Below, in pieces: positions 37,901 through 48,310 of a stretch of 64,000 bases of DNA. The notes beneath the pieces were generated by a model, which was not told the DNA's origin, did no database searches, and saw nothing but the letters and a program-made list of their open reading frames with translations. The position numbers and the translations under genes were made by a program. The stretch is from Styela clava (Eukaryota; Chordata; Ascidiacea; Stolidobranchia; Styelidae). Numbering within the stretch: position 1 is the stretch's first letter; each line of letters starts with the position of its first letter. The stretch lies in the NCBI RefSeq assembly GCF_964204865.1, contig NC_135261.1, positions 15,934,001 through 15,998,000 on the forward strand. The letters run 5' to 3'.

Positions 37901-39250
37901 GAATTTGACGTATTCGATGCCCATTGCGGCTATTTTGAGTGTTTACGTAAATGGGCGTTAACAACAAACAAACATTTAGGTTTATTATATAGGTAAGAAG
38001 TAAACAACGTCGTCTGGCTATTCAAACAAGCGTTCGGCGTATTTGAAGTATTCAAAATTCTGCGCTGATTTAGATCTTATGCAGCGCATCTATGTATGGC
38101 GTGGTCATCTCGTTTATTTATTTTTGGCCGTCCAGTCGTTGGCGATCCAAAATTATACCTTCTCTAACTATGAAAAGATAGGTAGTAACGTGCCAACGTG
38201 GACTGATTTCACAAATATGCGTCATGCTTGCGTAAATAAGGCAATCTTGTTTTTGCAATCTGTGTTCAGGCGCTGAAATTATTATTACAGGTTCTAGTGA
38301 AGGTTAAGTTGGGCCACTTCCGATGGTTATATTTCATGAGGCTGTTCAATGAAGTACATGAGAAAACTGCGCAACGGAAACACACAGAAATATTTTTATG
38401 TAAATGAATGAATGTATTACAATGAAAAATTCAAATAATTTATGTCTTGCACCAACATAATGATTATATATTTATTTTAAAATATATCTTAAAAGCAGTA
38501 TACATACTCTGCTAAAATCTATATAATTTTCAAATAATCGTTGTGATGAATTGTTTACGTACGTATGGATTGAAGAAGATATTCATTTTGAAGTCTAGGC
38601 CTTAAACCACAGCTATATAGAAGCCCTCTATATCTGCTTACAACCTGCACACTGCAAACAATTATTTACACACGATATGGCCTATATATCCCTAACTTGA
38701 TCTTTGGAAATACAAAAAAGTTTTTCCGATAGGCACTTGTTTGGCTGCTCTATATCAATCTGACCACATTATATGTGGTTCTCCTTCGGTCTGTCTATCC
38801 TTTGTTTGTATTTGTATTTCTCAGGCTGTGCAATTCTAATCGTGCGATCTTTTTATTTAATTCTCATGTTCCACCAAAATGATAAAACGATTTATATGTA
38901 CAGCAAAGTTTTATTTGTGTTCTATGCTGAAGTGACCATTTCTTTGACTCAACCTTATGAAAGCGTGTAATATAACGAAATTGGACGGATGAAATGTAAA
39001 ATCTCATAGGATTCATAGGAAAGTTAGGAATAAATAAAAAGTATTAGCCTTCTAGCGAAAAAAAACTTCTGAACACTGAAAGTGTCAGAGCAATAGTCCA
39101 ACAATCCATTAGTGAATAAACAAAGCATTTTTTCATAATAAAGAGAATAAAAATACTAACAAAAACAACAACAACATAATAGCAAAAACATCCATATTTT
39201 TTTTATCGTTCAGACTTATAAGTGTTTTAAATGAAAATATGTATTTTTGG
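34950..39250. other. Intergenic, no gene seen
   Basis: Short frames only, none with coding composition or recognisable motifs. Much of it is simple AT-rich sequence. It separates the CBM14-VWA promoter from the transposon nest. Confidence 0.5.
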
Positions 39251-39261
39251 AAGGAAGTTGA

Positions 39262-39440
39262 CCTTCAATCAATCAATCTTTTATTTGTCATCACAAAAAA
39301 CAAACATATGTTACAATGGAAAATGTTACAACAAATAAAATATACCGACCGTGTTAATTGTGTGACCGGAGTCGCGAGGGACCTATAGAGGTCTTCAAGC
39401 AGCGACACCTAGCTGATACAGGTTAGTATAAAAAGTAACT
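39262..39440 (-). mobile_element. 3' end of a non-LTR retrotransposon
   Basis: On the minus strand the element ends AATAAAAGATTGATTGATTG. Such a polyadenylation-like hexamer followed by ATTG-type short repeats is typical of LINE 3' tails. Only the 3' untranslated part remains; no reverse-transcriptase frame is attached. The exact LINE clade cannot be named. Confidence 0.45.
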
Positions 39441-40499
39441 AAATGAATACCAGTAGTTGCGACAATATACATAATTGAGGCTACTGTGCAGATTATCTAA
39501 AAAATGAATATACAATTATCACGAGGGAATGCACTGAAGAAAGAAAATAGGAGGAAAACAAGAAAGAATAAAGAAAAACCTAAAGAGAATGCAAATATTT
39601 TGTTATAATTTTGTTTTCGTTCTTATTGAGATTGTTTGGAACGCTTTATTTCTCAATTATGGACTAAATGTCAAAGGGGAAGAAATCGTTAGAAACCAAT
39701 TTCATTTATTTATTTTTTTCAAATTTTCTTTGAACCCTGCGGGGTCTCATATTTAAGCCCAAATTTCAAAACGCTCTCTTCTATTCAACTACTGGACCAA
39801 TTGCTTTGTAATTTTCAGTGGGTAAAGATTATTGTTGTAACTAATTATTACGTTTGATTATTCAGAAAAATTCTGTAGGCTCTATGACAGGGTCGTCCAA
39901 CCTTTTTTGCCAAAGGGCCACATTCAGTTTACGAATGATTGCGGGGACCACTTGGACATGGTTGTTATGTTCTAGCTTTCACTACATCGACTACTGATTA
40001 ATGAAAAACCAAACAAAACTATCACACCAAAATTATAAAAACAATGAAAATACGAAAATACAGTTAGTAGGGATGGGCAATGTAGAATAATTTACTATTC
40101 TAGAATATTCTAGAATAGTTAAATCGAATCCAGAATACCGAATCCTATTCTATTTTCATACTTATTCAAATAGTGGGAATTTTTTACATTGCTGGATTTA
40201 GATGGTAAAAAAAGCAAATGTATTACTTACTATAAATGTATTATCTATTTGGAAATGTCCTGAACATTGGATTTCATTTGATACTAAACAGGCAGTTCCC
40301 AGGACAATAAAATTTAGGAATATTACAATATTTTTTGCCTTCAATTATTCCAAATGTATGTAATCCCTAAATACTAATAAATACTGATATGCTAAATTAA
40401 GACACGCTTTACACACTTTAATAGTAAGCGGTTAAATACAAAATAGACATGAAACAGCGTTAAATCATTATTAATGTAAGTCTGCCGAGTATACTAAAA

Positions 40500-41257
40500 C
40501 AGCGGTTTTCAACCTTTCTACCCTGGCGGACCGGTAAAATTAGATTAAATGTACTCGCAGACCGGCAAAAATTGAAATGGCCGGAACAGAAAAGAATAAC
40601 ATATTTTTGCGTAATATATTGCAATGTCGGGCACTCAATATGCTTCTAGACAAAAAAGCACACTTTAAAACATTACACACGGGGAAAAACTATCAAATAA
40701 TGTGGCGACAAAAATTAAAAAAAAGGGTGAAACATAAAATATAACATATATTTGCGTAATGAGATCTCTGCGGCCCATGCTTTTTTGCGCGTCTCGTGAC
40801 CACCTGTGGGGTCGCAACAAGTTCATATCTTACTGGAATATTATACTGTTCTTGACTGTTTTCTGATTTAAATAAGGAGATGTGTATTACGTTTTATATT
40901 AATCAATTATATTATATTAATGGTCATATTAATCAGGAAAAGCACGCAGAACAGAAAAAAGCATGCGTGCAGATTTTTAGGCTTCTTAATTTTGCGAGAT
41001 TTGATGGAGCGCATTCACGATGAATCGGAGCCGAAAAAGCGAAGAGTGTGAATGATCGGCGCCAAGATGTCGCGTAAGACGGTGCCAACATGTCGCGAAA
41101 GACGTCGCAATATGACGGTGGAAGAGAATTGCGTAATGAGCCAACGCAACTTTGTAAAGTGATTGAGACGGCATAAAAACAACGAAATTTCTCGCGGACC
41201 GGCAAAAAAGCTTTGCGGACCGGTACCGGTCCGCGGACGGGCGGTTGGGAACCACTG
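40500..41257. mobile_element. Inner hAT-like MITE (nest level 3)
   Basis: It runs from CAGCGGTTTTCAACC to GGTTGGGAACCACTG and is flanked by the perfect 8-bp duplication TACTAAAA (40492-40499 and 41258-41265). Subterminal GGACCGG and CCGGTCCGCGG motifs are typical of this MITE class. At 758 bp it has no transposase frame and must have been mobilised in trans. Confidence 0.85.
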
Positions 41258-41489
41258 TACTAAAACATACCCGCTGAGAATTAATTAGATGCTGAATCAG
41301 CGTGTGGCCACTGCAACCTATGCGCCGTTGTAAAATATTAAATTTAACCACTATCAATTAAAATCAACCTTTTATTCTGTGAGAGCAAGACACGTAAAAC
41401 CAAGTTCCCGTAACGCGATTTCCTACTTAGTTATTAGGTAATAACATCTGAAGACGAAGTCATTTTCTATGATTATCGTTACATATCAT

Positions 41490-41778
41490 TATCTACCCAA
41501 ACTTGGCCCTGCTCAAATATACGTCACTATCTTCGCCAGATGCGACAACTTTTTTCAAAATTTATCGGCGACTAAAATACTACAGACACTCGATCAAACG
41601 TGCGTCTATCTTGAACGATAGAAATGTTATCATTAATCATTATCTACCCAAACTTAGCCCTACTCTAATTCAATACGTCACTATCTTCGCCAGATGTGGC
41701 AACTTTTTTCAAAATTTATCGGCGACTAAAATACTACAGATACTCGATTAAACGTGCGTCTATCTTGAACGATAGAAA
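41490..41778 (+). repeat. Tandem duplication of about 151 bp inside the middle hAT-like element
   Basis: Two units beginning ATCTACCCAAACTT (41491 and 41642) and ending GAACGATAGAAA run head to tail, at high identity with a small indel near their start. They share CTATCTTCGCCAGATG and TTTATCGGCGACTAAAATAC. Confidence 0.75.
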
Positions 41779-43124
41779 CGGACCGAAAAATATGTAATCT
41801 TTTGAGAGTGAAATTTAAATGTGATAGTTGTTCGCGTTTTGCGATATAACTTTGTATTTCGGAAAATGGTATAATAAAATTATTCGTGAATAATATTTGA
41901 TCTAAATTAATGGCGAGTAATGTTATAACATTTAACGCCTGGCTTTTGGTTTACGTGCATCATTTTTTGGGGAAACTCGTAGGTCGCGAAAAATCATTTA
42001 ATTTAAAATGAGGCAAGGCACGTCTGTAAACAATTAAAGATTGTTGCATTCGGATTATCGGAATATCACCAGTAAGTCGGCACAAATAACGCTAGCTAGA
42101 TAGCAAAGAAGGAAAACGCAAAAATGGTGCAATACCGAGTCCTCTCCGTGAGGTTATATTACCGACTTCTTGTCCTGAATATGCCGATTGAAATTACAGT
42201 GTTTGATGTTTACCGATTTACGGGTTCTTTGCGAGCAGACGCAAGTTTAATTAAACGAGAGAGATTTCCACGCGAGAAAAACGCTCGTCTATAATTGATA
42301 AATTTGAAACCCGAAATACAAAAATTGCCGCTTGGCGCCGGAGAGGCGGAAACCGAATCCTGTTATCGGATCCCGTTGGATTCGAATACTTTGGGATTCG
42401 AATCCTCCGGATTCGGTATTCTATATTGCCCATCCCTAACAGTTAGGCCAAAAGTTTTTACCACACATAGATACTTTAATGCCAAGTATGACACCGCTTT
42501 TATTCAGTAAGTTTGTCAATATTCGGTGCGATGGACGATGCAGCCATGCATACCGAATTTTTCATATGACTGTCAGAAATTATAGTGATCTCGCGGGGGA
42601 TTTGACATGGTTCATCCGCAAAAAAACGTGCTCGTACAAATAACTGCTGTCAAATATTAAGGTCATAAAAACTGCCTCTTCTAGCTTCACAGAAAAAAAA
42701 GGAAAAACAGATTGAAATACAAGGCAGATGATAAAAATAAATTCAAACATCTCTCTCCAGAAATAACTCTCACAAAGGGACATAAATAAGTAATAAGCTT
42801 TCGATAGCTGGGTGGTACTTCTCGAGCGTTTGAACGACCAGGAATAGTTTTTTTATTATAGGTTTCAATAATGGCCCATATTTGAGAAAGGCATTGTGAT
42901 TCAAATAAAACCTTCGGCGGGCCACGGGTTGGACAACCTTGTTCTATAACATCACCAAAATTAAAAATTGCACACCGTGTGGCGTTTCCGCGATCGCATT
43001 ACAGCGATGTCGTGATCAGCGGTTGTTTTTTGACGAGGTAGACTACTAGTATCGTTACTGCAAAAGATTTGATATTCATTTTTTGACCTCAGTGTTCATA
43101 TATTGGCGCAATCAGCTTGTTTTT

Positions 43125-43427
43125 ACTTATCAATTTTAATCGGTAGGTATGTTGATGGGTATTTGTCTGTCTGTTTGTTTGTCTGTCTTTTAGATGCACG
43201 CGATATCTCACGATAGCGAGATTGAATCTGCTCCAGATTTTGCATGTGCATTCATCATATGTCGTACCAGGAGCCTATTGATTTTGAATGAATTATATCG
43301 TATAATTAGCGAGTTATTAATTGATTAGTGATGGGACACAAGGTGTCACTATGGAGTAAGAGCGCTGTTTTGGGGATCCTCTAACTTTCGATCGATAAGT
43401 CTTCGGTCACTGACCGATATTCTCGTT
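43125..43427 (+). repeat. 300-bp repeat, copy 1
   Basis: It shares long identical runs with copy 2 at 43844, including GCGAGATTGAATCTGCTCCA, GTGTCACTATGGAGTAAGAG and TTCGATCGATAAGTCTTCG. It begins with a GTCTGTCTGTTT tract. The two copies lie in the same orientation 719 bp apart. No ORF crosses it. The family is not recognised. Confidence 0.7.
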
Positions 43428-43843
43428 ATACGGTTATCAAGGAATACTCTCAACATAGTTCACGCATTGTTAATAACCACAAATACGTGGTAGACTAGAT
43501 AGGAATGTTGTGAATTCCTCTGACTTCGCACTTCGGCAAATCTCGGATGTCTGGTGTCAGTGTTTGTTTATGTGATTGACATATTGTTATTGCTATAACT
43601 AACCTCTTATCGCGAGATTGAATATGCTAACAAGCAGATTTTAGAAACTACCTTATTCGAATATGATTAATACATTAATTCTGAACTTGAATTTGTAATA
43701 CAGAAAATATATCCAATGAGACATATTCATATAAAAGCAGTTTCCGTGCATTTTCTTACTACAATATTTTATTACAATATCTACTGATATGCTAAATCTA
43801 CATTTACTCAACATAATTCCACATTCCACCCAATTAAATTATT

Positions 43844-44139
43844 ACTTATCGATTTTGATCGGTAAGTATGTTGATAGGTACTTGTCTGTCTGTTTGTCTG
43901 TTAGATGCACGCGATATCTCACGAAAGCGAGATTGAATCTGCTCCAGATTTTGCATGTGCATTCATCTTATCTCGGACCAGAAGCCTATTGATTTTGGGC
44001 GAATTATGTCGTATAATTAGCGAGTTATTAGTTAATTAGTGGTGGGACACAAGGTGTCACTATGGAGTAAGAGCGCTGTTTTGGGGAACCCCTAACTTTC
44101 GATCGATAAGTCTTCGATCTTTAACCGATATTCTCGTTT
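43844..44139 (+). repeat. 300-bp repeat, copy 2
   Basis: Same order of blocks as copy 1, with a shorter GTCTGTCTG tract and scattered substitutions. Both copies start ACTTATC and end CCGATATTCTCGTT, which gives the element its borders. No terminal inverted repeat is visible. Confidence 0.7.
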
Positions 44140-44789
44140 TAATATTGTAATGTTACATTTTTATTCAATTAGACTGAAAGTCATGCCACATTTGTTTTCC
44201 GCCTATGGCATTTCACAGCGGCATATGATTCATGAAATGTTTATGTGTTTTGGTTAATAATTAGAGCAAATGTTTTTGCGAGCGCATCGAGGGGTGTGGG
44301 CAAAAGGATTATGTTGTAAATCCCACGCCGTGTTGTTTTTGCCACCTAGACTAGAGGACAATAACGAAATAATTTGATATCCTTCAAGCGTAATGTTTTT
44401 TAATCTTTTAATCTTAATACGAGTAAAAATGCAAATATTATGATGATAGACAAAATGATACAATTTCCGGTCATCAATTTATAATGTACTAAACGGCGTC
44501 TGTTTCAATATTTTCTTAGTCTGCTCTTCACTTATACCAGATGGCGTTATTTCATAGCAGTATTATAGAATATTAGGGAATTAGACTATTTGATTGTTAA
44601 CGGTATATTTACTCTTCATATCAAGCCTATAAAACATGGTATTATGTTGCCATATGGGATCTTACATAAAATTTTATTGCTGACAGGAACGTTAATATAA
44701 AAAAGAGGATCGAAAGACAAAGCAAGCTTAAATATGATTGAGGGTCATCGGTTAAAGGGTAGAGTAAAAACATTTTACTTTCAGGAGAA

Positions 44790-45782
44790 ATGGATTTAGT
44801 ACTGCCTTGGAAAAAGAAGCCGAATGATAAGAATTGTGATTTTACTTTAATTATTGGAGATCGACCAATCGGAGTTCATCGAAAAGTATTGAGAAAAGAA
44901 ACACTTTATTTTGATGAAAACTTTCCAGTAAACTTGGATACAACCTGTGAAACGTACAACGTACAAAACACTTCACATGCTGCAGTACACGCATGTGTTA
45001 GATTTATATACAAAAGGAAATTTACTCCAAATATGGAAATAATTGAAGATGTTTTCAATCTTTCTAGAACATGGAGATTAAAAAATTTAAAAAAAATTTG
45101 CAATGATTTTCTGAAAAATTCAATGAATGATATGCAGTGCGTTGTGATAAAGAAACTGTCACAAAAACTTGAAGATTTGAAATTAGAGCATGAATGTGAC
45201 GAATATCTTTTAACGCACTTAGATAGCATAGTCAATTATGATAATATTTGTCATCTAAGCATAACCGAAGTGTCGATGATTTGTTCTGACTACGTTGGGC
45301 CTACTACAGGATTTGGTATTCCTGATCTTGAAGCAAAAGATTCAGTTTTGTGGAAATTAATTACAAAATGGGTCGACTACGACATCGACAAACGTGAGGA
45401 ACAATTGTGCAAAATGATTCAAACTGCATCATTTACTTACTTTGACGTAACTTTGGTTGAAAAGCATATATTAGAAAACCCGCACGTAAAAAATTGCGAA
45501 AAGTGCAAAATCTATGTAGAAGAACGTTTACTCGAAGTTTTGGAACACAAGTTATCTTTTGATAAAGAAATTCAAAATTTAGGGATAATTGAGCAGATTT
45601 GTACCTCCGAAGAAATGGATTTTGTGCTTTTACTGGCAGGAAAATACAACAAACAAAATCTTGAAATGGGAGTTAATTCTTGTTTGCAGAAGAATTCTGA
45701 AAATAACGTAAATCATAGTAATGAAAATTTGGATTTTTCAAAATCAGAAATGTGTGAATTTATACAAGAGACGCAATTTTAG
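44790..45782 (+). CDS. Intronless BTB-BACK protein (Kelch-like family, no Kelch repeats)
   Basis: A single open frame of 330 residues. Residues about 16-110 form a BTB fold: CDFTLIIGDRPIGVHRKVL at the start, later ACVRFIYKRKF and NLSRTWRLKNLKKICNDFL. Residues about 116-235 match BACK, with VLWKLITKWVDYDIDKREEQ as the conserved W-x-x-x-D block. In this family BTB dimerises and binds cullin-3, while Kelch repeats recruit substrate. Here no Kelch blades follow; instead there is an acidic, Asn-rich tail. An insertion, VGPTTGFGIPDL, sits inside BACK. The frame stops at 45780-45782 and related coding sequence goes on in another frame. It may be a retrogene or a lineage-specific member. Ubiquitin-ligase adaptor function is inferred from the family. 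Confidence 0.72.
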   Translation: MDLVLPWKKKPNDKNCDFTLIIGDRPIGVHRKVLRKETLYFDENFPVNLDTTCETYNVQNTSHAAVHACVRFIYKRKFTPNMEIIEDVFNLSRTWRLKNLKKICNDFLKNSMNDMQCVVIKKLSQKLEDLKLEHECDEYLLTHLDSIVNYDNICHLSITEVSMICSDYVGPTTGFGIPDLEAKDSVLWKLITKWVDYDIDKREEQLCKMIQTASFTYFDVTLVEKHILENPHVKNCEKCKIYVEERLLEVLEHKLSFDKEIQNLGIIEQICTSEEMDFVLLLAGKYNKQNLEMGVNSCLQKNSENNVNHSNENLDFSKSEMCEFIQETQF

Positions 45783-45997
45783 TATTGAATCAATTTGGAG
45801 TGTTATCTTGCAATGGACAAAGCATGATATTAACAAAAAAAAAAGAATTTTATGACATTCTTAAATTCATTGATGTTGAAAATGTCTCAGTTGAATTTTT
45901 ACTTGATACAATTATGCAAGAAGAACTTGTTTGTGAATCGACAGAGTGCAAAAATTTACTCATGTACGTAGTAATCGAAAAACTGTCCCATCTGTAA
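45761..45997 (+). pseudogene. Frameshifted continuation of the BTB-BACK gene
   Basis: Immediately after the stop at 45782 the next frame is open to 45997. It reads ILVLNQFGVLSCNGQS, then VENVSVEFLLDTIMQEELVC and LLMYVVIEKLSHL. The NVSVEFLLDTIMQEELVCES part resembles the first helices of a BACK domain. The two frames overlap at a run of four T's (45777-45780), so a one-base change there would explain the break. It could be a real mutation, a sequencing error or a natural stop with relic sequence behind it. Confidence 0.5.
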
Positions 45998-47224
45998 TAT
46001 TTTAACTCAAAGACATGCGCACAAATAGAGACTAATGCTGACGATTCATTCGTTAGTGTAGTGCACTCCTGTTTGTCAAAATTGTCACAATTTTGATTTC
46101 AGAAAATATTAATAGCAAATTGAAACCGTACACAAAAGAATCAATATTTTATGAATAAATTATTATGTATTTCTGTGGTATCGTGAATGGTATTATTTCT
46201 GAATTTCAAAGAAGAAGGAAAAGATTCTCTTTCTGTTTATTCCGAAACTTTTTAAAAATTTTGCGCCATTCTACTAGACTCTAGACTCTAGAGTAATTTT
46301 TATTTGTAAACTTTTCTGCGCCCAGTCTAAGATATGACACCACTATACGTTTTGTGCCGTTCTTATTGCAATAGACATTACCCAATTTGTTAAAATCTCG
46401 GAAAATTTCATATTATGTTTACAAAAATTTACTGATGTGAAATCGCATGCAGTCACTCGGAGGTAAAAAAGACTCATTTTTGAGCAATATTACGGAAAAT
46501 CAATGAAAACTTAAGATTTACTGAAACACATAGATTGATTGTGATCCATTACGCACCAGCAAATTCGGATTGACTTCAAGAAATTCCACCTAAGTTTTCA
46601 CTGTTGGGTAATCGTATAACCAAAACTCTATCCAACTAGAATACTAGATATTTTCTGTATCAAAACCTATTTACGACAACAAAATCAAATTTTATGAAAT
46701 AAAATATCATTGTACAAGTCGATATGCATGTATTATTGCGCTATTTTGTTTGTTGGAATTTGATGTTGAATATGGATACGTTCTCGTATGAAACTCCATA
46801 GCTAAGTCATCATCGGTTTTCCAGTTGTGATAAATAATAAAAATTCGTTTTCAACGGCATCGGTATTTCAAACCAGGGATATGCAACAGGCAGCACGCGG
46901 GCCACAAACCAACTAGCTGAGCCATTTAGTGTGATCCTTGTCAACACTCCGATTTTCTCCATCAACCATAAAATCCGAATTCGATGGTTTTGTTTGAAAA
47001 GTTGCCCACGGGAGTAAAAAAACATCGTTTTGATCGGTGACTTCATTACTGCAATGATAAGCAATACCCGCATTTATTTCTCTTGCCTTTCCCGCATGGA
47101 TAAGCTAAATTTTATGTGTGGCGCGGCTAGATGTCTGAAGTTGGTTATATGTTCCACCGAAAAAAATGTGGCACACCATTGTTTTAAACATTCAGATTTA
47201 TTTCCATCCATGGAATTATACTGA
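45998..47224. other. Intergenic, with a possible hAT-like terminus near 46874
   Basis: No gene seen. CAGGGATATGCAACAGGCAG followed by CACGCGGGCCACA resembles one end of a widespread hAT MITE type. A plausible opposite end (TGTGGCACACCATTG, about 47181) is poorly complementary, so the element is not claimed as complete. Confidence 0.35.
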
Positions 47225-48310
47225 TCATGCTACTATGACCTGCATGCGGCCTTGTCTATTGTATCGCTTGTTTGCCTTTTGTGTCTCAGGTATTTCATTC
47301 TGTGATTGACCTCTGACACATCCACACATGACAGTTAAGATCTCTTTGTAGTTGCCGAATGTTGCCAGCATTGACAGTACATTTATGAGAATGCTGATGT
47401 CATATAACACAAGTCCAATTGCTGCCGGTAAGTCAATTGGTAAAATAAGATTTGAAGTGAGCATGGTAACAACGTCAGAACTTACAACTACACACGTACA
47501 AATTACAGAACGATAAATTACTTTTTCAATGTTAGTAAGCATTCGATGCTTCTTTCCACATGGACATAATGACGAAACAATAGATATGCTCTTCAACTTC
47601 GAAGATTCGTTTGCTGATGTTTTGTTTCTAGCCATGCGATTTTTAACCAAAGGATAAATAAACAAACACAAAGACGCAAACTGCGTTGCAGCAAGTCCAC
47701 CAATAACTGCTATAAAGTTATTCTGATATAGAACTCCTTCTTTGTGATTGCAGCCTTGTGGCACTGGTCTATACAGCTTGGGTATAGCTATGAGATTCAC
47801 AAGCACTAGTGCACCTATGCCGAATGACGGCATTATTGCCAAGCTCAAGTAGTTAGCACATTTTCCAGTTGACTTTCTTATAGTTGGATCGGCGTATATC
47901 GTTCTTTGTTTCAACCACAGAAAGAAGTAGACTGGACCAACAGTCGTTGTGTATGTTACAACACTGATGTCCAATATAACTTCACATAATTCATACGAAT
48001 GTGTTGTACGTGGTGCCTGAATAGCATATTGCACCCAAGCAAATCTTGGAATAGTCCATGCAACAGACCCTACACAAACGATGTAAAACGTTCTGCTGTT
48101 AAGCCACGGACTGCCTGGTTTCCTTGCCCATTGCTTTGTCTTAGTTCCATATACAATCATAGAAGTAAACACCCACAATGCAATAAACAGCAATGTAGCT
48201 TCAACAACTTGGCACGATAAAATAGCGGCATCGAGGAAAGATTTATCATAAGTTTTAGTTGTGCTGGATGTCCAAGATGCAACAGCAGTTGAGTTACTCG
48301 CATTGGCCAT
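47225..48310 (-). CDS. Intronless divergent seven-transmembrane receptor, 361 residues
   Basis: A single exon. Seven hydrophobic segments fall at about residues 26-53, 74-97, 108-133, 153-176, 198-222, 264-289 and 295-318. The short N-terminus carries two glycosylation sites (N3, N6), and the tail is basic. Cys109 at the start of helix 3 and Cys187 in the second outer loop are placed for the usual rhodopsin-class disulfide. The usual landmarks are changed: helix 3 ends FFLWLKQRTIY where a DRY motif is expected, and helix 7 reads LYDISILINVLSM instead of NPxxY. The third inner loop is long, with a CPCGKKHR cluster. It looks like a lineage-specific GPCR; ligand and coupling cannot be read from the sequence. 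Confidence 0.7.
   Translation of the reverse strand: MANASNSTAVASWTSSTTKTYDKSFLDAAILSCQVVEATLLFIALWVFTSMIVYGTKTKQWARKPGSPWLNSRTFYIVCVGSVAWTIPRFAWVQYAIQAPRTTHSYELCEVILDISVVTYTTTVGPVYFFLWLKQRTIYADPTIRKSTGKCANYLSLAIMPSFGIGALVLVNLIAIPKLYRPVPQGCNHKEGVLYQNNFIAVIGGLAATQFASLCLFIYPLVKNRMARNKTSANESSKLKSISIVSSLCPCGKKHRMLTNIEKVIYRSVICTCVVVSSDVVTMLTSNLILPIDLPAAIGLVLYDISILINVLSMLATFGNYKEILTVMCGCVRGQSQNEIPETQKANKRYNRQGRMQVIVA

Larger units (their letters stand above)
40068..42438. mobile_element. Middle hAT-like element inserted in the outer one (nest level 2)
   Basis: It starts TAGGGATGGGCAAT and ends with the exact complement, ATTGCCCATCCCTA. The perfect 8-bp duplication ACAGTTAG flanks it (40060-40067 and 42439-42446). 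It carries subterminal inverted AT-rich motifs (ATTCTAGAATATTC; GAATCCTCCGGATTC) and an internal tandem duplication, but no transposase frame. It is younger than the outer element and older than the inner one. Confidence 0.85.
39888..42941. mobile_element. Outer hAT-like non-autonomous element (nest level 1)
   Basis: The left end CAGGGTCGTCCAACC and right end GGTTGGACAACCTTG are inverted repeats (13 of 15). The flanks CTCTATGA and TTCTATAA form a degraded 8-bp target duplication, the hAT length. GGGCCAC follows the left end and precedes the right. No transposase frame remains. It has been interrupted by the level-2 element. Confidence 0.72.

Noticed and set aside
40933..41357. Minus-strand frames of 90 and 123 residues
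   Set aside because: They lie inside the inner hAT-like MITE and its flank, and have no coding character; they come from its GC-rich ends.
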